Shown here one piece after another: positions 42,801 through 49,600 of a stretch of 64,000 bases of DNA (its first letter is position 1; each line of letters begins with the position of its first letter). The stretch comes from Pyxidicoccus sp. MSG2 (GTDB lineage: Bacteria > Myxococcota > Myxococcia > Myxococcales > Myxococcaceae). A program made the position numbers and the translations under genes. The DNA is taken from assembly GCF_026626705.1 (NCBI RefSeq), contig NZ_JAPNKC010000001.1, positions 1,054,001 through 1,118,000 of the forward strand, read 5' to 3'. Below the pieces are notes generated by a model. The model saw only the letters and a list, made by a program, of their open reading frames with translations, did no database searches and was not told the DNA's origin.

Positions 42801-43826
42801 GACCAGCGGCTCTGGCGCGCAGAGGCGCTCGAGCCGCCCCAGGGCCTCGCAGAGAGCGTCGGCCGAGACGAAGCGCTCGAATGGATTGGCCGCGAGGCAC
42901 CGGGTGATGAGCGCGGCGAAGTCCGGGTCGAGGTCCGGCCCGAGCGCGGCGCGAGGGGGCGGCTCCGACCCGACAGGCGCGCGACGCGGCACCTCGCCCG
43001 TGCACAGCTCGTGGAGGATGAGGCCCAGGGCGTAGATATCGCTCCGAGGCGTCGCCGGAGCACCCGCGAGCAGCTCGGGCGCCATGTAGGGCACCGTGCC
43101 GGCGACGAAGCGTGAGCCGGGCTCCGGGGCCGCTTCCGCCTCGAAGCGCTCGGCCAGGCCGAAGTCGAGCAGCTTCACCTCCCCTTCCCGGGTGACCAGG
43201 GCGTTGGAGGGCTTGAGGTCGCGGTGGAGCACGCCCTGGCGATGCGCCGCCGCGAGCCCCCGAGCCAGGCCCACGCCCAGGGCAAGGACGCGGCGCCAGG
43301 GCACCGGCAGGGGCAGCTCCGCGAGGCTCTGGCCGACGACGTACTCGGAGACGATGTAAGGGCGGCCGCCCACCTCACCGACGCTGAAGACATTGACGAT
43401 GTTGGCGTGCTGCACGCGCGCCAGGGCCCGGGCCTCGGTCGCGAAGTTCTCCCGGACCCGGGCATCGGGCTGGCTCGAGGCCATGAACTTCACCGCCACG
43501 CGCCGGTCCAACGAGGTGTCGTGCGCCAGGAAGACGACGCCCATGCCGCCACGGCCAATGGGCCCTTCGAGGCGGAACTCGTCGAACGCGTCGGGGGGCG
43601 TCCAGGACAGCCCCGGCTCCCGTGAGGTGTCAGCTGACTCGAAGGCCTGCGCGGCTGCTTCCCCCGAGTGTTGAATTCCAGGCGTGAAGGTTGCCAGGAG
43701 GGTGCGGCAGTCGTCGCACCCGGAAGCGTGTCGATGGACACGGGCCAGGTCTTCGTCTGGCAGTCGGCCCTCGAGGAGGTCCACCAGGACCTCGTCCGTC
43801 AGACAACTGGAGGTGGGCGGACGCAT
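39894..43826 (-). CDS. Zinc-finger Ser/Thr kinase fused to STAND ATPase, PEGA and FGE-type domains
   Basis: 1310 aa from ATG 43826. Zinc finger C8-x24-H33-x3-C37-x2-C40 (zf-HC2, anti-sigma type). Kinase about 75-345: GRGGMGVVFLAHD, VAVKFM, HRDLKPSN from 201, DFGLAE, YMAPEL. STAND-type NTPase: Walker A GDSGAGKSS about 385-393, Walker B LLLFIDQLEEL. A membrane segment (LAVLVVALAIFASGG) lies near 777, a PEGA-like stretch near 950-1000, and a C-terminal formylglycine-generating-enzyme-like domain about 1038-1310 (GRREVTFGDWLAYLDDLP, LCGQHEWEYAARGADGRRYP, LRGGAWYYD). Such FGE modules in kinases are usually non-catalytic binding domains. It is divergent from a sigma factor with 50 nt between starts. 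Confidence 0.85.
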   Translation of the reverse strand: MRPPTSSCLTDEVLVDLLEGRLPDEDLARVHRHASGCDDCRTLLATFTPGIQHSGEAAAQAFESADTSREPGLSWTPPDAFDEFRLEGPIGRGGMGVVFLAHDTSLDRRVAVKFMASSQPDARVRENFATEARALARVQHANIVNVFSVGEVGGRPYIVSEYVVGQSLAELPLPVPWRRVLALGVGLARGLAAAHRQGVLHRDLKPSNALVTREGEVKLLDFGLAERFEAEAAPEPGSRFVAGTVPYMAPELLAGAPATPRSDIYALGLILHELCTGEVPRRAPVGSEPPPRAALGPDLDPDFAALITRCLAANPFERFVSADALCEALGRLERLCAPEPLVAGNPYRGLAPFEAEHRSLFFGREADIRAVLERLRSRPLVLVAGDSGAGKSSLCRAGVLPRVAAGALDDGREQVTLTLWPGHRPLEALAAALAPVLGQKEAELVTALADRPAWLGQALREAHSRGRGLLLFIDQLEELITLSEPVQAAHFARLLGELALPSAGLHVLLAARGDFLTRLCALPGLGDEAERGLYILRPLSPEGVREAIVGPARSRGVVFESGELLQTLVDSTAHGVGSLPLLQFALAELWERRNPAQGRITREALDAMGGVAGALSRHADGVLARLGPAEHAAAHRLLIQLVTAEGTRIERGEDALAEASDGASRAALRALVEGRLLHTRTVGGQPRWEIAHESLIQSWGTLRDWLDDDIGQRVLRKRVEGASAEWERLLRAREALWGQRQLDEARLLDLSILGPRERAFLLASRRAVTRERWGRRLAVLVVALAIFASGGQRLLAYLVDARLFAEELATARGALAEGRALAGQAREGSEKAMVLFGGWSPSSVGLGAMWEATGTRRAANEQWTETLAMHDRTDAAYTRASQALERALSRDPRHAEARRLTAEVLYERVLLAELFHQRRERDEWAQRLEREADISKEGAEWLQRLRAPAELEVVTTPPGAQVELERYTQVEGRLRREPFPEAGSLGLTPISRLLLPEGSYALRITHPGRAPVEVPLLLTHGARETVRLTLPTTVPDGYAYVPQGCFLLGSAEPEEVRRFTYSPPIHRFCLNEGYLIGRREVTFGDWLAYLDDLPPDAPARRILEQPRFGDGGAVSLWKHPKDGWLFSFQHSREEFSAVKVGEDFVYTGRTRRNTADWRRFPLSGVSARDLDGYFYWLDRTKRLPGARLCGQHEWEYAARGADGRRYPHGDQLQPDDANVDETYDRQPTAFGPDMVGAHPDSVSPFGLEDMAGNAYELTRAATPGFGRVVLRGGAWYYDAFLAASADLSPGDPTARDARIGVRVCASFSPG

Positions 43827-43876
43827 ATCGTTGTCATTCAATGGCAGTCGTTGAACCGCGGGAGGCGACCCGTAGT

Positions 43877-44806
43877 ATGGGGCTCCCCATGGAACAGGTG
43901 CCCGAGCTGGTCGCGACGTTTCTCGCACATACCCGGATGCGCGTCGTGCCCCCCACGGAGGCGGAGGCCGGGGCACTCGACGCACTGCTGGTCCGCGCCT
44001 GGGAGCAGGCTCGCACGCAGTGGCCGACCGTGACGCTTCCCGTCACACGGTTCGTGATTCACGTCGCCGAGCGGCTGCCCGCGAGCAATCCCGTCGGCCC
44101 CATCGCGCCGCTCCTCGACAGTCTGTCCCTGGTGGAGCTCTACCTCACGTGTGCGTGTCTCCAGGGCATGACCTCCGCCCAGGAGGCTTTCGAGCGGAAC
44201 TACCTGGCGAAGCTTCCGGCGAAGCTCCGGGGTCTCAAACAACCCGACGCGATGATTGACGACGTGTGTCAGATAACACGCGTGAAGCTCCTGGTCGCCA
44301 CTCCCGAGAGCGCTCCCAGGATTGGGGATTACACGGGGCGCGGCGCGCTGCTGAGCTGGGTGCTCGTCATCGCCGGGCGCACCGCCAGCAAGCTGCGGGC
44401 CGCCGAGAAGCCCGCGCCCGATGACAGCTCGGAGGAGATCATCAAGGTGCTGCCGGGACAGGGAATCGACCCGGAGCTGGATGTCATGAAGCGCCGCCAC
44501 CACTCCGAGTTCCGCCAGGCCGTGCGCGAAGCCGCCTCCACGCTCTCGCCGGACGAGCGCCACCTGCTGCGCCTCCACTTCTCCGATCAGCTCTCGACGT
44601 ATGAGCTGGCTTCGCTCTTTCGCGTCAATCAATCGACCATCTCCCGCTGGCTGAAGAGTGCACGGCAGCGAGTCTATGAGGAGACCCGGAGCCGCCTGCA
44701 GGAGCGGCTGGGCCTCTCCACCCCGGGCTTCAAGAGCTTCCTGGCATTCATTGGCAGCCAGCTGGACTTGAACATCAGCCAGATATTGGAGGAGAAGGAC
44801 GTCTAG
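43877..44806 (+). CDS. Second sigma-70-like factor of the gmx type
   Basis: 309 aa from ATG 43877, which has GGAGG upstream; ATG 43841 and 43889 are alternatives. The region 2-like stretch includes DDVCQITRVKLLVATPE and GRGALLSWVLVIAGRTASK. Region 4 reads LSPDERHLLRLHFSDQLSTY, then LASLFRVNQSTISRWLKSAR. The C-terminal extension (LGLSTPGFKSFLAFIGSQLDL) resembles the tail of the sigma factor at 19.1 kb (IGVDTPALGSLLRELQSQLDL), so the two are paralogues. Divergent from a zinc-finger kinase, exactly as at 19.8 kb. Its stop shares CTAG with the stop of the convergent ADYC gene. Confidence 0.82.
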   Translation: MGLPMEQVPELVATFLAHTRMRVVPPTEAEAGALDALLVRAWEQARTQWPTVTLPVTRFVIHVAERLPASNPVGPIAPLLDSLSLVELYLTCACLQGMTSAQEAFERNYLAKLPAKLRGLKQPDAMIDDVCQITRVKLLVATPESAPRIGDYTGRGALLSWVLVIAGRTASKLRAAEKPAPDDSSEEIIKVLPGQGIDPELDVMKRRHHSEFRQAVREAASTLSPDERHLLRLHFSDQLSTYELASLFRVNQSTISRWLKSARQRVYEETRSRLQERLGLSTPGFKSFLAFIGSQLDLNISQILEEKDV

Positions 44807-45858
44807 CGATTCGGGGCCGCATACGTCAGGTTCCGCAGCAGCGCGGCCTCGGGGCTCACGTCCGCGCGCCGCACCGTGCAGCGCTCCCCCGCGCCCAGCT
44901 CGACCGCCGCACCTGTCTGGAACCGGTTGGGGCACTCCTGGAGGATGGTCTCCATCGCACGGCCGTCACGGGTGCGAGCCAGGCAGGTGGCCCCGTCGGG
45001 CGCCCACGCCGCCTCGAAAGAGGCCTTCGCCGGGTCCCACTCTCCCCGCTCGACTAGGCCGAACCGGTCATAGAGGTCGATGACGGTGTTCTGGTGCGTG
45101 TGGTTCTGGCCGTTGCCGCAGTAGTCCGCGCGCGCCATGCGGGTGCAGGCCTGATGGAGGTCCGCCAGCGGCTTCCCGTCGCGGCGGGCCCAGGGCTTGT
45201 AGCCCCAGGTGATGCACTTGGTGATGGCGCCGTTCTCACAGGCGAAGGTGAGCTTGCCCGGGGCCTCCTGGTGGGCGCCGCTGCCGTCCCAGACTCCGCT
45301 CACCGCGAGGGCGCGGGGGTCTGGCACGCGGTCCAGGGCGACGCAGGGGTTCTCCCACTCCTGGGCCACCGCGTTCCAGGCCTCGATGCGGTAGAAGACC
45401 ATGCCAGGGTCTTCGGGAGAGGGCTCGGCGCCGCAGATGGCCACCTCCACGGGCTTGCCATCGCTGGAGGTGCCCTGGAGCACGGTGCCAACGACGCCGC
45501 CGGTGGCCACCCCGGCATCCGGGCCACAAGCGGCCACCAGGTGCCCGCCCTCGAGCCGCAGGGCCTTCACCCCGTCCACCGCCTGGCGCAGGGGCGCGAG
45601 GTCGGCCGAGACGAGCACGCTGCTGCGCTCCGGGGCCAGCTTCTCGGTGTTCCAGTCCCGCCGGGTGCCCCACAGCATCGTCCCCTGGGGCCTGCCGATG
45701 CGGTGGGCGGACTGGGACTGGCACCGGCGCGCATAGCGCTCGGCGTCGGACACGACGCCCGAGGGTCTGGAGGCCGCGGGCTTCGGGGCGGCGGGAGCGG
45801 TGGCCCAGGCTGCCGCCGGGAGCTGAAGGAACAGACAGACGAGCAGGGACTTCTTCAT
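44803..45858 (-). CDS. Exported ADYC-domain protein
   Basis: 351 aa with a signal peptide (KKSLLVCLFLQLPAAAWATA). The C-terminal half has CITWGYKPWARRDG, then HQACTRMARADYCGNGQNHT, the ADYC motif that names a family found mainly in myxobacteria, and further Cys pairs (DGATCLARTRDG, ECPNRF). It is rich in Cys, Trp and Gly, fitting a secreted disulphide-bonded protein; its biochemical role is unknown. The last 4 nt overlap the convergent sigma gene, each stop codon being read from the same CTAG. Confidence 0.75.
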   Translation of the reverse strand: MKKSLLVCLFLQLPAAAWATAPAAPKPAASRPSGVVSDAERYARRCQSQSAHRIGRPQGTMLWGTRRDWNTEKLAPERSSVLVSADLAPLRQAVDGVKALRLEGGHLVAACGPDAGVATGGVVGTVLQGTSSDGKPVEVAICGAEPSPEDPGMVFYRIEAWNAVAQEWENPCVALDRVPDPRALAVSGVWDGSGAHQEAPGKLTFACENGAITKCITWGYKPWARRDGKPLADLHQACTRMARADYCGNGQNHTHQNTVIDLYDRFGLVERGEWDPAKASFEAAWAPDGATCLARTRDGRAMETILQECPNRFQTGAAVELGAGERCTVRRADVSPEAALLRNLTYAAPNR

Positions 45859-45950
45859 CGCTTTCTCTCCGGTGGGTTCACCGGGCCGGACAGGTGGCCC
45901 GCAACCGTAGAGAGCCCATGACCTGGAGAATCATGCACGGAATCCGCCCG

Positions 45951-45968
45951 GGTGGCGGAAGCGCCACC
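45951..45968. other. Perfect hairpin upstream of the ADYC gene
   Basis: GGTGGCG-GAAG-CGCCACC, a 7-bp stem with a tetraloop, sits between the divergent ADYC and CHAT genes, before the shared leader element. No U-tract. Function unclear. Confidence 0.35.
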
Positions 45969-46047
45969 TGCGGTCAGCACCAGGAGGGGCCATGACGCCT
46001 GCTCGCGTCCAGCCCCCATCAGGAACCTCACCAGAAGAGCAATCCGA

Positions 46048-46133
46048 GGATTCTCTGCATCATTTTCCATTTCATCGGCTCATCCGATTGAGGGCCCTGC
46101 CCGCCTCCAATGACGTGAGCCCGGGACGAGCCG
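46048..46133 (+). promoter_or_regulatory. Shared upstream element, copy 1 (before CHAT gene 1)
   Basis: About 86 bp matching the reverse complement of 56339-56427. Common blocks: GGATTCTCTGCATC, TTTTCCA, TCGGCTCAT, GAGGG, and GTGA-x-CCCGGGACGAGCCG. It ends 129 nt before the start of the TPR-CHAT gene and points the same way as the gene, so it is probably a promoter, operator or leader RNA. Confidence 0.55.
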
Positions 46134-46157
46134 ACACCGTCAAGGAGCGGAAACGCC

Positions 46158-46232
46158 ATGATTTGCTACCTCGACTCTCTCAATCTCCTCGCCCTGGTCG
46201 AACTGCTTCGTGCGCGGCTGCGGAGGAGATAG
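46158..46232 (+). CDS. Possible 24-aa leader peptide upstream of CHAT gene 1
   Basis: ATG with AAGGAG 10 nt upstream, coding for a Leu/Arg-rich peptide (MICYLDSLNLLALVELLRAR...), stop TAG at 46230-46232, 30 nt before the CHAT gene start. There are seven leucines in 24 residues. It could be a leader or a chance reading frame; no counterpart is seen downstream of element copy 2. Confidence 0.25.
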   Translation: MICYLDSLNLLALVELLRARLRRR

Positions 46233-46262
46233 GGCAACAACGTTGCATTCACGAAGAGGACC

Positions 46263-49200
46263 ATGAAGCGCCTATTCGGGTGGATGACGGTCGTCATGCT
46301 CTGTTCTACGGCAGGAGCGGCCACAGCGGAGGAACCGGAGAATGCGAAGCTGCTGGAGACGCATTCTGCCTTTGACGAAGCGACGAAGCTCAAGGACTCA
46401 GGCCGTTATTCCGAGGCGCTTGCACGGGCTGAGCATGCGCTCGCGCTCAGCGAGGCTGTGCTCGGGAGCACGCATCCAGACGTCTCCCACTGTCTGCACC
46501 TGGTGGGGACCCTGTATCTGCTGCAAGGGGATCAGGCACACGCCGAGCCAGTGCTTCAACGCGCGCTCGCCATCCGGGAGGCGGTCCTCGGCAAGAGTCA
46601 CCCCGACGTCGCCACCTCGCTCAACACCCTCGGCGGCCTCTACGTGCTCCAGGGGTTGTACAGACAGGCCGAGCCATTGATTCACCGCGCGATCACCATC
46701 CGGCAGGCGGTCCTCGGCAAGGACCACCCGGAAGTCGCCAAAGGGCTCCAGAACCTCGCCGCCCTCTACATCAACCAGGGTTTGTACAGCCGGGCGGAGC
46801 CGCTCTACCAGCGCGCGCTCGCCATCCGGGAGGCGGCCCTTGGCACGAGTCACCCCGACGTCGCCGTCTCGCTCGACAACCTCGCCGTCCTCTACTCGCA
46901 ACAAGGGTTGTACGGCCGGGCGGAGCCGCTCTACCAGCGCGCGCTCGCCATCCGGGAGGCGGCCCTCGGCAAGAACCATCCCGACGTCGCCACCTCGCTC
47001 AACAACCTCGCTCTTCTTTACGCGGTGCAGGGGCTGGACGGCCGGGCCGAGCCGCTCTACCAGCGTGCGCTTGTCATCCGGGAGGCCGCCCTCGGCACGA
47101 ATCACCCCGACGTCGCCACCTCGCTCAACGTCCTCGCCGACCTCTACTCGAACCAGGGGTTGTATGACCGGGCCGAGCCGCTCTACCAGCGCTCGCTTGC
47201 CATCCGGGAGGCGGCCCTCGGCAAGAACCACCCCGACGTCGCCACCGCGCTCAACAACTTCGCTCTCCTTTACGCGGTGCAGGGGCTGGACGGCCGGGCC
47301 GAGCCACTCTACCAGCGCGCACTCTCCATCTGGGAGGCAGCCCTCGGCAAGAGTCACCCCCTCGTCGCCTTTTCGCTCAACGGCCTCGCCGATCTCTACT
47401 CGAAACAGGGGTTGTACGAACGGGCCGAGCCGCTCTACCAGCGCGCGCTCGCCATCCGGGAGGCGGCCCTCGGCAACACCCACCGCTACGTCGCCACCTC
47501 GCTCAACGGCCTCGCCGATCTCTACTCGAAACAGGGGTTGTACGAACGGGCCGAGCCGCTCTACCAGCGCGCACTCACCATCCGGGAGGCGGCCCTCGGC
47601 AACACCCACCCCGACGTCGCCTTTTCGCTCAACAGCCTCGCTCGGCTCCGTCTGGCCCAGCATCGCCTCCCCGAGGCCCTGCCGCTATTCGCCCGCGCCT
47701 TCGCCATATCCGAGCAGCGTTTGCGCCAGGAGGCGCTCTACTTCTCCGAATCGCGACTGGCCAGCTTCCTTCAGTACCTGCGCGCGGACGAGCAGTCGCT
47801 CTACGCCCTATTGCGCGCTCACCCCGGCGATGCCCACGTCAGACGCCTGGCCCTGGGCGCCGCACTCCTGCTCAAGGGCCGCTCCGTCGAGGAGACCGCC
47901 GACATCTCCCGCACCGTCTATCGGAGCCTGGAGGCCGAGGACCGAGACATCTTCCAACAGCTGCGTGGCCTGCGCACCCAGCGGGCCACTCTCTCGCTCG
48001 CAGGCCCCGGCTCTCTCTCCCCCGCAGACTACCAACAGCGTCTCAAGATGCTCGCCGACGAGGGCGATGCCCTCGAAGCAGAGCTGGCCAAACGCTCCGC
48101 GCCCCTGCGTGCGCTCACCAACCTTCCACTCCCCGCCGAAGTCGTCGACCGGGTCGCCGCCTCCCTCCCCAAGGACAGCGCCCTCGTCGAGTTCATCGCC
48201 TACGTGGACAGTCCTCTCGTCCCCAAGCCCGGCACGCCACGAGCGAAGCTACCTCGCCAGCTCCGCTACCTCGCACTGGTGCTCTTCCCCGATGGCTCGA
48301 CCCGTGCCCAGGACCTGGGGCCCGCGGCCCCCATCGACCGTGCCGCAACGCGCCTGCGTGACGCACTCGCACGCCACGATGTTCAATTCCAGACCTCGGC
48401 TCAAGCCCTCTACCGGCTCGCCTTCCAACCGCTGATTTCGTTGCTGGGCGGCACCCGCCGCCTATTCCTCTCTCCCGATGGGCAGTTGGGCATTGTCCCC
48501 TTTGCCGCGCTCCACGATGGACGCCAGTTCCTCGTGGACGCCTTCGACTTCACCTATCTCACCTCCGGCAAGGACCTGCTGCCGCGTGCCCAGGACAGGC
48601 TCCCCTCGTCCTCCGTCGTCGTCCTCGCGGACCCGGACTTCCATGCGGCCCCTGGAGCTGCGCCCTCGACCTCTGGCTCCACCCCCTCGCCAGCAGAGCG
48701 CTCCGCCGCCCTTGAGCGCTTCTTCTCGACGTCGCGCGCGGAGGACCTCACCGCCACCCCATGGGCACCACTGCCGGGCACCCGCCAGGAGGCCGAGGCC
48801 ATCCAGCGCCTGCTGCCCCGGGCCCGGCTCTTCCTGGGCAAGGAGGCCACCAAGGAGCGGCTGTTACAGCTCACCACTCCCGGCATCCTCCATCTGGCCA
48901 CCCACGGCTTCTTCCTCGAGGACGCTCCCGTGCCCAGGGACTCCAGAGCCGTCGTCAATTTTGGCGCGCTGGGCGGCGATCCCCTCGCAGCGCGTCCCCC
49001 CGATCCATTGCTGCGCTCGGGGCTGATTCTCGCGGGCGCGGGCCCCGGGGCGCCCAACGCCTCGGACGCGCTCCGGGCTCCGGCCGACAACGCGCTGGTG
49101 ACGGCGCTGGAGCTGGCGGGCATGGACCTGTGGGGTACCCAATTGGTGGTGCTGTCCGCGTGCGACACCGGCCGAGGCGACGTCAAGCTGGGCCAGGGCG

Positions 49201-49532
49201 TGTACGGGCTGCACCGGGCCTTCCTCGTGGCCGGTGCGGAGACAGTCGTGATGAGCCTGTGGAAGGTGAGCGACGCGAAGACCGGAGCCCTCATGGAGGC
49301 CTATTACCGGAACCTGCTCGCAGGGCAGGGCCGGGCCACGGCCCTGCGCGAGGCGATGCGCGAATTACGCCTGACCCAGGCCCATCCCCACGACTGGGCC
49401 CCCTTCATCTCCGTGGGCAGCGACGCCCCCCTGCGCGCGCTGACGCCCTTCCCCAGCAACCTCCGGACTCGAAGTCCGTGGACGGACGCTGAGCCGGCAC
49501 TGACATTCCACGGCCAGCGACGCGCACGATGA
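46263..49532 (+). CDS. Exported TPR-CHAT (caspase-like peptidase) protein 1
   Basis: 1089 aa. Signal peptide KRLFGWMTVVMLCSTAGAATAEE. Residues about 55-475 hold ten 42-residue TPR units (GLYGRAEPLYQRALAIREAA, LGKNHPDVATSLNNLA). A helical linker follows. The CHAT domain occupies about residues 760-1070, with the catalytic dyad His 881 (HLATHGFFLE) and Cys 967 (LSACDTGRGD). CHAT domains are caspase-fold cysteine peptidases; many cleave specific partner proteins, but the target here is unknown. It is convergent to the beta-helix gene and is paralogous to the CHAT gene at 51515-54853. Confidence 0.88.
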   Translation: MKRLFGWMTVVMLCSTAGAATAEEPENAKLLETHSAFDEATKLKDSGRYSEALARAEHALALSEAVLGSTHPDVSHCLHLVGTLYLLQGDQAHAEPVLQRALAIREAVLGKSHPDVATSLNTLGGLYVLQGLYRQAEPLIHRAITIRQAVLGKDHPEVAKGLQNLAALYINQGLYSRAEPLYQRALAIREAALGTSHPDVAVSLDNLAVLYSQQGLYGRAEPLYQRALAIREAALGKNHPDVATSLNNLALLYAVQGLDGRAEPLYQRALVIREAALGTNHPDVATSLNVLADLYSNQGLYDRAEPLYQRSLAIREAALGKNHPDVATALNNFALLYAVQGLDGRAEPLYQRALSIWEAALGKSHPLVAFSLNGLADLYSKQGLYERAEPLYQRALAIREAALGNTHRYVATSLNGLADLYSKQGLYERAEPLYQRALTIREAALGNTHPDVAFSLNSLARLRLAQHRLPEALPLFARAFAISEQRLRQEALYFSESRLASFLQYLRADEQSLYALLRAHPGDAHVRRLALGAALLLKGRSVEETADISRTVYRSLEAEDRDIFQQLRGLRTQRATLSLAGPGSLSPADYQQRLKMLADEGDALEAELAKRSAPLRALTNLPLPAEVVDRVAASLPKDSALVEFIAYVDSPLVPKPGTPRAKLPRQLRYLALVLFPDGSTRAQDLGPAAPIDRAATRLRDALARHDVQFQTSAQALYRLAFQPLISLLGGTRRLFLSPDGQLGIVPFAALHDGRQFLVDAFDFTYLTSGKDLLPRAQDRLPSSSVVVLADPDFHAAPGAAPSTSGSTPSPAERSAALERFFSTSRAEDLTATPWAPLPGTRQEAEAIQRLLPRARLFLGKEATKERLLQLTTPGILHLATHGFFLEDAPVPRDSRAVVNFGALGGDPLAARPPDPLLRSGLILAGAGPGAPNASDALRAPADNALVTALELAGMDLWGTQLVVLSACDTGRGDVKLGQGVYGLHRAFLVAGAETVVMSLWKVSDAKTGALMEAYYRNLLAGQGRATALREAMRELRLTQAHPHDWAPFISVGSDAPLRALTPFPSNLRTRSPWTDAEPALTFHGQRRAR
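46425..47680 (+). repeat. Ten 126-bp TPR repeats in CHAT gene 1
   Basis: The block CTCTACCAGCGCGCGCTCGC recurs with 126-bp spacing (46803, 46929, 47055 and on). The middle units are highly similar, the outer ones diverged. Confidence 0.75.
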
Positions 49533-49537
49533 CACGG

Positions 49538-49566
49538 GTGCGCTCCTCGAGCTGCTCGGAGCGCAC
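49538..49566. terminator. Bidirectional hairpin between CHAT gene 1 and the beta-helix gene
   Basis: GTGCGCTCC-(11 nt)-GGAGCGCAC, a perfect 9-bp stem located 6 nt after the CHAT stop and between convergent genes. The loop itself can pair (CGAGC/GCTCG). No T-tract, so it is likely but not certain. Confidence 0.55.
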
Positions 49567-49600
49567 CTGCCGAGCCCGGCAAAGACTCTCTTCGGCTGGC

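Noticed and set aside
46398..47663. 421-aa minus-strand frame opposite CHAT gene 1 with a repeated GERALVERLGP pattern
   Set aside because: It is the antisense of the 126-bp TPR repeats.
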